Assembly: GCF_000686525.1 (NCBI RefSeq)
Contig: NZ_JMKT01000010.1
Coordinates: 1-64,000, forward strand
Length of the DNA stretch: 64,000 nt
Reading direction: 5' to 3'
Origin: Desulfonatronovibrio hydrogenovorans DSM 9292
Lineage (GTDB): Bacteria; Desulfobacterota; Desulfovibrionia; Desulfovibrionales; Desulfonatronovibrionaceae
The notes below the pieces were generated by a model. The model was not told where the DNA came from. It made no database searches and worked only from the letters and a program-made list of their open reading frames with translations. Position 1 is the first letter of the stretch, and every line of letters starts with the position of its first letter. Made by a program: the position numbers and the translations under genes. Shown here one piece after another: positions 46,415 to 55,634 of this stretch.

Positions 46415-47149
46415 TTAATTATCTTCAGATTCCTGATCGTCTGAATCTTCATACTCATCGTAAGAACCGACAATCTCGGTTACTTCTGAGAACTTGAGCA
46501 GGCGTCCGTCAGTAAGCCTGAGATAAGGCTCTCCTCCGAAATTCTGCACTCCGGACACCCTGCCGGACACGTAGCTGTCGATCATGACCGGCTCACCATT
46601 CAGCCCTTCGGCCGCCATGTACACCAGGTAGTTACCGTCGGCCAGACTGTTTCCATTGTAGTCCTTGCCGTCCCACTTGAACTCGTAATTCCCGGCCTGC
46701 CGGCCCTGGAGTTCAACTGTCTGAACCATGTTTCCATTCTGGTCAAAAATATTAATGTACATTTTCTTGGCTGCTTCAGGCAGGGTGTAGTACATGGTGG
46801 AAACATGACTGCCGTCCTTGCTCAGTTCATATCCATAGGCCATGACTTCCCTGCCGATGAAGCCCACCGCTCCAGTCAGATCATGGACCGTGCTGTTTTC
46901 CCGGATAGCGTTCACGTCCTCGGCAATATTGGTCATCTGCTCAAGACTGGAGAACTGGGCCAGCTGAGCAACAAATTCCTTGTCATCCATGGGATTAAGG
47001 GGATCCTGATTTTCCAGCTGGGTAATCAACAGTTTCAGAAACTCCATCTTGCCCAGTTGACCATGCTTGTCTGCACTGGGAATCTTTTCCGCTTCTCTGT
47101 CCCTGTCCCATTGTCCCACCATGCTGGGAGCTGCACTGCTGGTGTACAT
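46415..47149 (-). CDS. flgD: Flagellar hook assembly (capping) protein FlgD
   Basis: Scaffold that guides hook subunit assembly. The 244-residue product has the N-terminal FlgD motif (MEFLKLLITQLENQDPLNPMDDKEFVAQLAQFSSLEQM), then the FlgD Ig-like and Tudor-like domains (GNYEFKWDGKDYNGNSLADGNY). The C terminus is unusually acidic (DEYEDSDDQESED). The ATG at 47149 has ACAGGAGA upstream, in preference to a start six codons earlier. It begins 145 bases after fliK and ends 12 bases before flgE. Confidence 0.95.
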   Translation of the reverse strand: MYTSSAAPSMVGQWDRDREAEKIPSADKHGQLGKMEFLKLLITQLENQDPLNPMDDKEFVAQLAQFSSLEQMTNIAEDVNAIRENSTVHDLTGAVGFIGREVMAYGYELSKDGSHVSTMYYTLPEAAKKMYINIFDQNGNMVQTVELQGRQAGNYEFKWDGKDYNGNSLADGNYLVYMAAEGLNGEPVMIDSYVSGRVSGVQNFGGEPYLRLTDGRLLKFSEVTEIVGSYDEYEDSDDQESEDN

Positions 47150-47294
47150 GATTTCTCCTGTTGCCACTTACCTGTTAATTTTGTTGGTTATGATCCAGTT
47201 TCTGTGCTCTGTCCTGGCCGATCAAATACATCGGATATTTTTTGCTGCAAGATTTCCGGCTGCTGCACTTTGTTTCCTGGTTGAGCCTGAATGG

Positions 47295-49001
47295 TCAGGC
47301 AAAGATATCCAGGCCCCTGCCACTTAAAAAGTCATCACTGATGATTATCCCCCCATCTTCAGAAGGAGCATCCTGCCCGGCCTCCCGGTCCAGACCGCGC
47401 ATCCTGGCCATTCTCACTGCCTCCCGCATCCTTTCCCTGGCCTTGTTGTGCTCTTCCTGGCCTTGCCAGGTCTGGGTCTGCCCCTCCTGGGTCTGAGTCT
47501 GGACTTCAATCTTGTTTACCCTGAGCCCCTGCTGTTCAAGACTTGCTTTGAGCCTGGCCAGGTTGTCGCTGATGATCTGGGCCACTTCAGGGCTGGTGGG
47601 CCTGATGACCGCCCGGACCTCCTTGTCTTTCATCTGCAGCAGCACCCCCACCCGTCCCAGGTCCGGAGGATCAAGCTGGAGTGAAATCTGGGTCCTGCCG
47701 GCATCCATCCTTTTGAAAATCCCGTTCTGAACCTGCTCCAGGATCTGGCGGGAAACAAATTCCCGCTGCTGGAGATGGGGGTTCTGTCTGATTGACTCCG
47801 CCGAGTTCCTGGCCCTGAAGTCTCCGGCCACTGCGCTTTTCAAGTCAGTGGAATCAGGCGATGTTCTGATTCTACTCAAAAATTTATCCCAGTTATCATC
47901 ATTTTTCTGTGGCTGGCCGGATGACTCACCTTTGGTCTGGTGACTGTTCAGCCGATCAAACAAAGAACGCTCATCTCTGGAATTGCCCTGGTGGTTCCTG
48001 GAATTGTCTGACTGGTCATGAAACCTGGCCATAGTCTCATCCTGCCTGATCCGACCGCTGCCCTCTTTATTTCCATCCAGGCCCTGGCTGACGATTCCCT
48101 TGGGTGCGTTCTCTTTTTTGGCCTTGATAAAGGACAGCTCCTTGATTTTGTCCCCCTTGTCCACTGCTGGTTCCTCTCTGGAGGCGATCCTGGCTATTTC
48201 TGCCAGCAGTGAAGACAGATTGCCTGACAGGGCTGCCTTCTGACCCTGAGGTCCGGTCAGCAGCTCGTTCAGGGTACTGCCTGTGCTGCCTGATGCTTCC
48301 TTCCTGACCATGGCCAGAAAGTTGCCCATTTCAGACTTTCCCAGGTGACGACCCAGAAATGAGTTGAACTTTTCCTGCTGGTCACTGCCTATGCCCATGA
48401 CCTTGAAAAGGGCCTGAGCATGCTCCCTGCTAATGCTGAATCCTCTTTCCCCGGAGGCCTGGTCAAGTCTCTGAGAGACCTGTTCCCATGCCTGGGAAAA
48501 TTTTCCATTCTCAAGCTTGTGAACAAGGTTTCCGCTTTCCAGGGGATTAAATCCCAGCATGCTGAAAAAGCCCATGAGCCGACTTTTTTCATTATTGGTC
48601 AGACCAGTTGAAGTCCGGGAAAGCCTGGTAAAGTCAAGGGCTGATAAAAGCTCTTTCCAGGTCAGACCGGACTTTTCAAACCTTTTTTCCAGCTCCTTGA
48701 TCTCTCCGGCACTGACTCCGTGATCACGGAGCACCTTCTTGACTGCGGCAAAATCTTCCCTGCTCAGATCATCATCCTTGAACTGGCTCTGGCCGGTCCT
48801 GGAATTACGGTTTTTGTCCAGAGAGCTTTGTTTGGCTCCTGCGCTTCTGGGACTCTGATCATCCTGACCGGATTCCACTGCGCCTTTGAACACGCTTTTG
48901 AAATCATCTGTCCAGGTCCCGTGACCAGAGCTCTTCCTGGGCCCTGTATCAAAAAAGCCCGCTGCACCGGACAAAGGATCTGTGGTGGGAAAATTTTGCA
49001 T
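47295..49001 (-). CDS. fliK: Flagellar hook-length control protein FliK
   Basis: Sets hook length and switches export specificity. The 568-residue product has a low-complexity Ser/Gln/Asp-rich N-terminal ruler region and a C-terminal Flg_hook domain (ISLQLDPPDLGRVGVLLQMKDKEVRAVI, then LARLKASLEQQGLRVNKIEV). A glutamine/threonine-rich stretch follows (QTQTQEGQTQTWQGQ). The ATG at 49001 has GAGGAG upstream. A weak sigma-54-like site lies about 30 bases upstream. Confidence 0.93.
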   Translation of the reverse strand: MQNFPTTDPLSGAAGFFDTGPRKSSGHGTWTDDFKSVFKGAVESGQDDQSPRSAGAKQSSLDKNRNSRTGQSQFKDDDLSREDFAAVKKVLRDHGVSAGEIKELEKRFEKSGLTWKELLSALDFTRLSRTSTGLTNNEKSRLMGFFSMLGFNPLESGNLVHKLENGKFSQAWEQVSQRLDQASGERGFSISREHAQALFKVMGIGSDQQEKFNSFLGRHLGKSEMGNFLAMVRKEASGSTGSTLNELLTGPQGQKAALSGNLSSLLAEIARIASREEPAVDKGDKIKELSFIKAKKENAPKGIVSQGLDGNKEGSGRIRQDETMARFHDQSDNSRNHQGNSRDERSLFDRLNSHQTKGESSGQPQKNDDNWDKFLSRIRTSPDSTDLKSAVAGDFRARNSAESIRQNPHLQQREFVSRQILEQVQNGIFKRMDAGRTQISLQLDPPDLGRVGVLLQMKDKEVRAVIRPTSPEVAQIISDNLARLKASLEQQGLRVNKIEVQTQTQEGQTQTWQGQEEHNKARERMREAVRMARMRGLDREAGQDAPSEDGGIIISDDFLSGRGLDIFA

Positions 49002-49026
49002 GGTTGCACTCCTCAGGGGAGTACAT

Positions 49027-49042
49027 ATCAATTCTTGTTCCA
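49027..49042 (-). promoter_or_regulatory. Weak sigma-54-like site upstream of fliK
   Basis: On the minus strand TGGAAC-N5-TTGAT has the -24 GG and the spacing of a sigma-54 promoter (consensus TGGCAC-N5-TTGCW), but the -12 dinucleotide reads GA instead of GC. Hook genes in many bacteria use sigma-54. Confidence 0.3.
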
Positions 49043-49075
49043 GATTGAAGAGACAGGATAAAAAAAGACCGGAAA

Positions 49076-50476
49076 TCAGGGTCCAGGGGAAAACAGATCT
49101 GCAAGCTGAGCAGCCAGCTCAATGGACCGGGTCAGGGACTGGCTGGAATAGTCGCTGTTCTGCCACATCAGGTGGACATAGCCGGTAAACGGCCTGAAAT
49201 ACGGAGGAGTATCCCTCCAGAAGGTACGGTCCGGCAGGCTGCCCCGGGCCATGAGCCTTTTCAGTTCCGCCAGGAAACTTACAGCGCATCGGGAAAACCT
49301 GTCCTTTAAAAAGGGGTGGGCATCATGTATTGCCAAAGCATTTTGAAAAAGACTTTCTTGGGATTCCAGGCCGAATTGAAATTTCCAGAAACTTTGCCAG
49401 AATCCGGCCAGGTCATTGGAAAGGACATGTTTGGCCTTGACAGATTCCAGGGCGTACAGGCCTCGCTTCCGGCCGGTCCTGAACACGTTGACCCCCTTGA
49501 AATCCCTGGCTGTGGCTTTTTCCGGGCCGGAGCAGAGCATCTCCCGGACCAGAACCATAACCTGCCGGACCCGAAAGGTGCCAGCACACATCGGATCCCT
49601 CCTGGTACATTCCCAGCAGCCGGTACAGCTGACACTGGAACGCATGACCAGATGACCGGGCTGATAAGGGCCTGTCTCCCATGGATTTACCGGCCCAAGG
49701 GAGAGGTTCAGGGTCTTCAAGCCGATCCAGGCAGCCAGATGCATGGGACCGGTGTCCGGGGTAATGAGCAGGTTCAGTCCCCGGCAGACCTTTCCCAGCT
49801 GGATAAGGTTCAGCCTGCCTACAAGGCTTAAGGGTTTGACCCGGCACCGCCCGATTATTTTTCCGGCCAGGTCCTTCTCACCTGGACCGCCCAGGATCAC
49901 AGGCTGGTAACCGCATCTCACAAGTTCATTACATAAAAGGGCGTAAAACTCGGTCCCAGGCCTCTTGTTGCTCTGGCTGGCTCCAATAAAAAGACCGATC
50001 CGCTGATTTCCAGCAGTGGTTTCCGGCTGATTCCACCTGGTATTGCCTATGAGCTGCCAGGGTACGACATCCAGAGCATTGAGTTCAGCCCAGTGGAACC
50101 GGTTGTAGCGGTTGTTGTGTACAATACTTGATCGGTATAGCTGCCACTGACCAGCAATCCGCAGGACCTTGCTGTCTGTCAGGTAAGGCCCGGCCAGCTC
50201 TTCTGACTTGACCTTTCCTGCCAGCCAGGCCGCTTCTGGCCGGTGACTCAGGTTGATCACCAGGCGGTAGTCCTCTTTCAGGGCAAACTCCCGTCTCTGC
50301 CAGGGGACATATAAAACCTCCGGGGACATCTCCACCAGACCTTCATAAAAGATCTTTTCCCCCACAACCTGTATCCTGTGGCCCGGATATGTCTTTTTCA
50401 GCCACAAAAAAAGGGGGAATGACATGATCAGGTCCCCCATCCTCTGCATCTGAAGAATCAGGATCGGTTTAGCCAT
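49076..50476 (-). CDS. Glycosyltransferase family 9 (heptosyltransferase-like)
   Basis: A 466-residue GT-B glycosyltransferase related to ADP-heptose:LPS heptosyltransferases. ILQMQRMGDLIMSFPLFLWLKKTYP is the family N-terminal block, and ITPDTGPMHLAAWIG the nucleotide-sugar site. A cysteine-rich loop follows (SCTGCWECTRRDPMC) and there is an extra C-terminal region of about 120 residues. Its ATG overlaps the CgeB-like stop. Sitting with CgeB-like and hook genes, it may glycosylate flagellin, but LPS is equally possible. Confidence 0.88.
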   Translation of the reverse strand: MAKPILILQMQRMGDLIMSFPLFLWLKKTYPGHRIQVVGEKIFYEGLVEMSPEVLYVPWQRREFALKEDYRLVINLSHRPEAAWLAGKVKSEELAGPYLTDSKVLRIAGQWQLYRSSIVHNNRYNRFHWAELNALDVVPWQLIGNTRWNQPETTAGNQRIGLFIGASQSNKRPGTEFYALLCNELVRCGYQPVILGGPGEKDLAGKIIGRCRVKPLSLVGRLNLIQLGKVCRGLNLLITPDTGPMHLAAWIGLKTLNLSLGPVNPWETGPYQPGHLVMRSSVSCTGCWECTRRDPMCAGTFRVRQVMVLVREMLCSGPEKATARDFKGVNVFRTGRKRGLYALESVKAKHVLSNDLAGFWQSFWKFQFGLESQESLFQNALAIHDAHPFLKDRFSRCAVSFLAELKRLMARGSLPDRTFWRDTPPYFRPFTGYVHLMWQNSDYSSQSLTRSIELAAQLADLFSPGP

Positions 50477-52175
50477 AAATCTTCTTCATTTGAGCACACA
50501 GGGCTCGCAGCCTGTGGTCATAGGTATGCTCATCCAGAACCCTCTTCCTGGCCCTGGCAGCAACTTCATTTCTCTGGTCCGGATTTTTCAAATAATACCT
50601 GACCAGGTCACCTATTTCATCCAGTTCATGATAACAGACAACTTCCCTGCCCGGCTCCAGCAGATCCTCCAGCTGTCTGCGGTGATCAGTGATCAGAAAC
50701 GACCCGCAGGCCGGGACATCAAAGACCCTCTGGTTGACTGCCCCTTTCATCTGGGCGCTGGTAGTGTTGAAATTTATCCTGGCATGGGCATAAAAGCCAG
50801 GCAGATCAGCATAGTAATTCAGTTCAGGAACGTATGCCCATTTGTCTGAGCCAATAAAAGTCTCCTTCCATCCGTCATCTCCGGCAATCAGGGGATGAAA
50901 GGGGAGGATCCGTTCCACGCACTTTTTTCTGTAGATCCTGGTGGATTCCCAGGTGACCAGTGCTTCGTAATCCAGCCTTGACTCCATGTCCGGCAGGTCC
51001 TGGAAATCCCTCCACAAAGCAGGAAACTTTTCTTCCAGCAATGAGGATACCAGATTATGCCTGCTTTGAATAAAGGCCCCTGCCACCTCCTGAAAACCGG
51101 CCCCCAGCCTTTTGCCCTGGTCGGCCTTGAGCACCCTGTCCAGTCTGGCCCTCACCTTGTGGACCATAGAATTGCCCACAAAGGATATATCCCGGGCCTG
51201 TCCCGGGAATCCGGACAGCAGCCTGCCAGGGACAAAACGTTGGGCATCAGTGGCCAGGGGCAGATAATGCACCCTGTTAAACCCCCTTGCACTCAGGCTT
51301 GGCAAGTTGTCTGAGTCCCAGGTGAAGATTGTGCACAACGGGCTGGCCAGATTCTGGTAGCGGTAGAGGATCAGGTGGGGATTGTCCACAAACCAGGATG
51401 CCAGAGGCAGCTCCATTTTTTCCAGCAGGTCCACCAGGACCCCCTCCCTGTCCAGCCCCATGTGGTTGATGGTGAAGACAAAATCAGGCCGGAATTCCAG
51501 TACGGCCTGCAAAAAGTCCCGGACAAAATCTTCCCTGCCCATTTCCTTGTCCTGAAGATCAAGAAGGCGGTGGGGAACATCCAGGCGCTGGCAGGCGGCA
51601 ATGATCTCCCCCATGAGAAAGTAGTCAGTGGTGATCAGGAGTATCCTGGGGTTATCAGCCTTGAATTTTGAATATCTGGACCTGGCCCAGAAGTCGTACT
51701 TTGCTCCTGTTTTGAGGGCTGTATCCAGTTCCTTGTAATAGCTTCGATCCAGGCGCAAGTAGGAGGGAAGGGACAAGCTCAGGAAAGGACGTCCCTGGTT
51801 TTGCATCTGCCATCTGGTCAGGACGGTCAGAGCGTCCGTGGAAGAGCCGGAATGAATCAAAAGGACCCGGTCCCTGAATTTTGCAAGGACCTGGTCGGTG
51901 CCGGTCATCTTCATGATCTGTTCTTCCTTGTCCACAACAGCCATGGGGCCTGGATGGGCTTTAAGAACCGCTTCCAGATATTGCCTGGAACCTGCCCCAA
52001 CAAGGACCGGCAGCAGATCCTTTCCTTCTTCCAAAGCCTTGACAGCGCTGTCTGTCAGCCGGTGGCCAAAACGGCCCATGAGCCTGAATGTCCGGTTGCA
52101 GGCTGATATCTCCACATCCTCGACCTGTTCAGATCTTTGGACTGGGGACAGGGAATAGCTTATTTCAGCACTCAC
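50469..52175 (-). CDS. CgeB/DUF3880-type glycosyltransferase
   Basis: A 568-residue GT-B type protein. The middle shows the DUF3880-like pattern (VFTINHMGLDREG, SWFVDNPHLILYRYQN, IFTWDSDNLPSL) and the end is a glycosyl transferases group 1-like domain (VNQRVFDVPACGSFLITDHR). Such genes are commonly found with flagellar genes in Desulfovibrionales and are believed to glycosylate flagellin. The likely start is GTG at 52175 with AGGA nine bases upstream; the frame opens at a TTG (52184). Both positions lie within the last codons of the STAS gene. Confidence 0.82.
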   Translation of the reverse strand: MSAEISYSLSPVQRSEQVEDVEISACNRTFRLMGRFGHRLTDSAVKALEEGKDLLPVLVGAGSRQYLEAVLKAHPGPMAVVDKEEQIMKMTGTDQVLAKFRDRVLLIHSGSSTDALTVLTRWQMQNQGRPFLSLSLPSYLRLDRSYYKELDTALKTGAKYDFWARSRYSKFKADNPRILLITTDYFLMGEIIAACQRLDVPHRLLDLQDKEMGREDFVRDFLQAVLEFRPDFVFTINHMGLDREGVLVDLLEKMELPLASWFVDNPHLILYRYQNLASPLCTIFTWDSDNLPSLSARGFNRVHYLPLATDAQRFVPGRLLSGFPGQARDISFVGNSMVHKVRARLDRVLKADQGKRLGAGFQEVAGAFIQSRHNLVSSLLEEKFPALWRDFQDLPDMESRLDYEALVTWESTRIYRKKCVERILPFHPLIAGDDGWKETFIGSDKWAYVPELNYYADLPGFYAHARINFNTTSAQMKGAVNQRVFDVPACGSFLITDHRRQLEDLLEPGREVVCYHELDEIGDLVRYYLKNPDQRNEVAARARKRVLDEHTYDHRLRALCAQMKKIYG

Positions 52176-52482
52176 TGCGGACAATCCTGAAATAATCAGC
52201 CAGATTGACCAGCTTCAAAGTCTTAAGGACCTGGTCCGAGGGATTCTCCAGGACAAAGCCCCTGTTCATCTGGCAGGCCCTGTTGTTCATGGCGGTCAAG
52301 AATCCGATGCCTGAACTGTCCATAAACCTGACTCCAGAAAGATCAACCACCAGACTGTGCCAGTCCCGCATGAACACATTATTGAACAGTGTCTTTAACT
52401 CGGCAATGATCTCCAGGGTGATCTCCCCTTCCACAAAAATCTTTACCAGCCCATCCTCATTAATCAGACGCACTCTTTCCAT
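52165..52482 (-). CDS. STAS-domain anti-sigma factor antagonist (RsbV/SpoIIAA-like)
   Basis: A 105-residue single STAS domain. The regulatory serine is Ser56 in RFMDSSGIGFL; its phosphorylation by the neighbouring RsbW-like kinase and removal by the REC-PP2C phosphatase would form a partner switch. It overlaps rsbW-like by 19 bases and the next gene by about 11-20 bases. Confidence 0.93.
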   Translation of the reverse strand: MERVRLINEDGLVKIFVEGEITLEIIAELKTLFNNVFMRDWHSLVVDLSGVRFMDSSGIGFLTAMNNRACQMNRGFVLENPSDQVLKTLKLVNLADYFRIVRSEC

Positions 52483-52877
52483 TGATCCCTTCTTATTGTC
52501 TTTTTAAAGCAGAGAATATTGGACCCGTCCTTTCGCTCATAGCTGAAACCGCTGGCCACCCTGCGGATTATATATATCCCCCTTCCTGAATGAGAATCCT
52601 TGCCAGGCAGATCCAGGGGACAGGAAAACTCAACCCCCTGGTCAACCAGTTGAAAGCTGATTTCCCTGTTCAGGCTGACCGTCATCCGGATCCAGACCGG
52701 CCCTGAGCCACCGGGATAAGCGTGCAGGGCAACATTGGAGCAGGCCTCGGTCAGGGCCAGCTCGATGTCGTGCAGCACATCATCAGTTATCAGTTCCCTG
52801 AGAAAGTTGACCATGCCCCGGGTGATCATCCTTGCCCTGCATGGAGAGATGGTTGTCTTCAAGGTCAGGTCAAGCAT
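52464..52877 (-). CDS. RsbW-like serine kinase / anti-sigma factor (GHKL ATPase)
   Basis: A 137-residue histidine-kinase-type ATPase fold. The N box reads ALTEACSNVALHAYPG and the G box GRGIYIIRRV. In partner switching it phosphorylates the STAS antagonist and may bind a sigma factor or another target. The target is not encoded nearby: no sigma factor gene lies in the window. It begins seven bases after the phosphatase gene. Confidence 0.93.
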   Translation of the reverse strand: MLDLTLKTTISPCRARMITRGMVNFLRELITDDVLHDIELALTEACSNVALHAYPGGSGPVWIRMTVSLNREISFQLVDQGVEFSCPLDLPGKDSHSGRGIYIIRRVASGFSYERKDGSNILCFKKTIRRDQWKECV

Positions 52878-52883
52878 GGGGCG

Positions 52884-54017
52884 TCACAGGGCAGAGGTTT
52901 GAACCACCAGGGCGGTCAGGTCATCCCGGAAAGCCGGGGGCATTTCAGGAATGGATTCCAGATGCGTCTTTAATCGCTGCAGGCAGAAATCATCTTCAGC
53001 CATCATGTTCCCGGCCAGGTCCAGGAACCTGGGCAGCCCCAAGAATTCATTCGGTTCCACTTCCCACTCATAAAATCCGTCAGTGAAAAGCATAATCTTG
53101 ATCCAGTCGGAATAGGCAATCTTCACCGGCTGCAGGTCCAGTTTAAAGAAGCCCAGAGGTCTGGCAGTGGGCGGAGAAGCAAAGAATACCTGGTGGTCAA
53201 TGCAGAACAGCCCGGGGCAATGTCCAGCATTTATAAAAAGTACGCTCTTCTCCTGAAGATTAAGATCACAGGCCGCCAGGGTGACAAAGTCCATTTCATC
53301 TCCCACGCTTCCGCACAGGTCTTCATTGATAAAAGTGATGACCTGGTCCAGGGACAGATGGTGCCGCCTGGATACCTGAAAAATCGTGCGCACCGTGTTC
53401 ATGATAAAGGCAGCCCTGGCCCCGTGCCCTGAGACATCGGCCACCACAAACCGCAGCACATGATCATTTACCGCAAAATAATCAAAGTAATCACCACTTG
53501 CCCTTCCAGAAGGATGGTAAAGCCAGTCCAGGTTGATTCCAGGGATAACCGGATGTTCCCTGGGCAGAAGACGGTTCTGCAGATCAGCAACAGTATCCAT
53601 TTCCGAAGATATGCGCCTGTAAGCCAGATGAAGCTGATGGACCAGACTGATCTGCCTTCTGGCCACCTCCAGCCGGGCCAGAAGTTCCTCCCGGACCAGA
53701 GTCTTCAGGATATAGTCATTGGCTCCGCAGTTAAGGGCCCTGATCATGAGTTCATTAGATGCCTGTCCGGACAGGACAAGAATGAACACATCATTGTCAT
53801 TGGCTTGACTTCTGATGTATCTTATAGCCCCCAGGGATTCAGCTGCGTCTCGGCTTACATCCATAAGGACTATCTGAGGAGAAAAGGAAAGGTATCTGTC
53901 GATGAGACGATTCCGGTCAGAACAGGTTTCAACAATATAGTCGCTTCCCAGCAGGCTGACCAGAAACCTTCTGTACTCTTCTGAATTTTCCGCAATAAGA
54001 ATTCTGATACCGTCCAT
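52884..54017 (-). CDS. Response regulator with PP2C/SpoIIE phosphatase output
   Basis: A 377-residue protein: a receiver domain (1-120, acceptor Asp53 in IVLMDVSRD), a linker helix with MDTVADLQNRLLP, and a SpoIIE-type phosphatase (DYFDYFAVND, VADVSGHGARAAFIMNTV, LFTDGFYEWE). It is an RsbU/IcfG/RssB-like phosphatase that would dephosphorylate the STAS partner when phosphorylated on Asp53. The receiver acid pocket is E10-N11 rather than two acids, so phosphorylation may be weak. No sensor kinase is nearby. It starts 17 bases after dtd. Confidence 0.92.
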   Translation of the reverse strand: MDGIRILIAENSEEYRRFLVSLLGSDYIVETCSDRNRLIDRYLSFSPQIVLMDVSRDAAESLGAIRYIRSQANDNDVFILVLSGQASNELMIRALNCGANDYILKTLVREELLARLEVARRQISLVHQLHLAYRRISSEMDTVADLQNRLLPREHPVIPGINLDWLYHPSGRASGDYFDYFAVNDHVLRFVVADVSGHGARAAFIMNTVRTIFQVSRRHHLSLDQVITFINEDLCGSVGDEMDFVTLAACDLNLQEKSVLFINAGHCPGLFCIDHQVFFASPPTARPLGFFKLDLQPVKIAYSDWIKIMLFTDGFYEWEVEPNEFLGLPRFLDLAGNMMAEDDFCLQRLKTHLESIPEMPPAFRDDLTALVVQTSAL

Positions 54018-54034
54018 AAGTCAATCCAGTCTGA

Positions 54035-54499
54035 TCAGCAGAAAAAATCATCACTGTCCAGCATGATCGTCACTGGACCGAAATTGTTCAGTTCAACTTC
54101 CATTTCAGCCCCGAATACTCCAAGCGCAACCCCTGGCCCTTCCCGGGCAAGATCAGCTGCAAATCTTTCAAATAGATCCCTGGCCACGTCATAAGGCGCT
54201 GAGCCGGAAAATCCTGGTCTGCGCCCCTTCCGGCAGTCAGCGTACAAGGTGAACTGAGGTATGAGCAGTATCCGGCCCTGGACATCCTTCAGACTCAGGT
54301 TGAGATTTCCCAGGTCATCAGAAAATACCCTCAGCCTTGGAAGCTTGGCTATGATGGTCTTCCAGGGCCTTTGCCCCGGAAGGTCAGTATCCCGGGCTGA
54401 AAAGCCGATTAGAACCATGAGCCCGTTTTCAATCTCCCCGGCAACCAGACTGTCAACCTTGACCCTGGCCCATTTCACCCTTTGCACAAGAAGTCTCAT
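54035..54499 (-). CDS. dtd: D-aminoacyl-tRNA deacylase
   Basis: Removes D-amino acids wrongly attached to tRNA. The 154-residue product has RLLVQRVKWARVKVD at the start and the NFGPVT motif at the end. The first signature, normally SQFTL, reads PQFTLYAD, with proline in place of the serine; this is a departure from the family pattern but the rest is typical. AGGAT precedes the ATG. Confidence 0.9.
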   Translation of the reverse strand: MRLLVQRVKWARVKVDSLVAGEIENGLMVLIGFSARDTDLPGQRPWKTIIAKLPRLRVFSDDLGNLNLSLKDVQGRILLIPQFTLYADCRKGRRPGFSGSAPYDVARDLFERFAADLAREGPGVALGVFGAEMEVELNNFGPVTIMLDSDDFFC

Positions 54500-54591
54500 A
54501 ATCCTGACATGACCCCTTTAAACCTTGAGGCGGCAATACACCGCCCTGTTTCAACTGATCTGGACCTGCTGGTGCCTCCAGTCAGTACTGG

Positions 54592-55392
54592 TCAATCTTC
54601 CCGGTAACAGTGCTCCTCTCTGGGGAATCCTCCTGATCGGACATCCTGGACGTAATCCGTCAGGGCCTTTTTGATAATCACGGAAAGATCAGCATACTTT
54701 TTCACAAACCTGGGAGTGAATTCATCATTCATGCCAAGCAGATCGTTAATGACCAGGACCTGTCCATCGCACTCAGGCCCGGCCCCGATCCCTATGGTGG
54801 GAATGTTCAGTTTTTTTGTAATTCTTCCTGCCAGACCCGGAGGAATCGCCTCCAGAACCAGGCAAAAACATCCTGCTTGTTCCAACTGACCAGCCTGCTC
54901 AGCAATCAGTTCTCCCGACTTTCCCCGTCCCTGAACCTTGAAACCGCCGAACATGGCCACATGCTGCGGGGTCAATCCCAGGTGTCCCATGACCGGTATT
55001 CCGGATTCCACCATGGCCCGGATCTGAGGCACTATAGCGGCCCCGCCTTCCACCTTGACTGCCCCGGCCAGGGATTCCTTCATGAACCGGCCTGCATTGT
55101 AAACGGCCCGGCCTACCCCGGTCTGATAGGACATGAACGGCATGTCAGCCACCACCAGGGCCTTGTCTACTCCCCTGGCCACGGCCCGGGTATGGTGGAG
55201 CATATCCTGCATGGTCACCGGCAGAGTGCTGTCGTAGCCAAGACTTACCATGCCCAGAGAATCACCCACCAGAATCATGTCCAGTCCGCACTGATCTGCC
55301 AGTCTGGCCATGGAATAGTCATAAGCCGTGACCATGGCCAGCTTGTTTTGTCCCTTTGCCCTTAACACATCCGGTACAGTTGTCTTGTTCAT
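54592..55392 (-). CDS. panB: 3-methyl-2-oxobutanoate hydroxymethyltransferase
   Basis: Converts alpha-ketoisovalerate to ketopantoate, the first committed step to pantothenate and CoA. The 266-residue protein shows VTAYDYSMARLADQCGLDMILVGDS, the metal and substrate residues in PFMSYQ, VKVEGG and GHLGLTPQ, and IGIGAGPECDGQVLV. panC, panD and panE are not in the window. A promoter (55426-55455) precedes it; dtd follows after 92 bases. Confidence 0.96.
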   Translation of the reverse strand: MNKTTVPDVLRAKGQNKLAMVTAYDYSMARLADQCGLDMILVGDSLGMVSLGYDSTLPVTMQDMLHHTRAVARGVDKALVVADMPFMSYQTGVGRAVYNAGRFMKESLAGAVKVEGGAAIVPQIRAMVESGIPVMGHLGLTPQHVAMFGGFKVQGRGKSGELIAEQAGQLEQAGCFCLVLEAIPPGLAGRITKKLNIPTIGIGAGPECDGQVLVINDLLGMNDEFTPRFVKKYADLSVIIKKALTDYVQDVRSGGFPREEHCYRED

Positions 55393-55425
55393 TGCTTACC
55401 CGCTTGCTATCTAAACTGACTCTAC

Positions 55426-55455
55426 TTTATAAAACTACACCAAGTTCGGCAACAA
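55426..55455 (-). promoter_or_regulatory. Possible promoter of panB
   Basis: On the minus strand TTGTTG (55455-55450), an 18-base spacer, then TATAAA (55431-55426), about 35 bases upstream of the panB ATG. Confidence 0.45.
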
Positions 55456-55634
55456 TTTAATCCTGCCAGCCGGCTGGCCCGACACCATTGCTGAAATTCA
55501 TGTCTCTGCCTGCAGGATCAAAGCAAACCCTGTTTTCACACAAAACCATCTGCCAGCAACCTGTTGACAAAGGATCATGGCAGCAGCATAAAATGATTAC
55601 AAGAATAAAGTCATCTGATTACAGCCGTACTGCC

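Noticed and set aside
47448-49188. Several plus-strand open frames across fliK
   Set aside because: They are opposite-strand shadows of a clearly supported flagellar gene.
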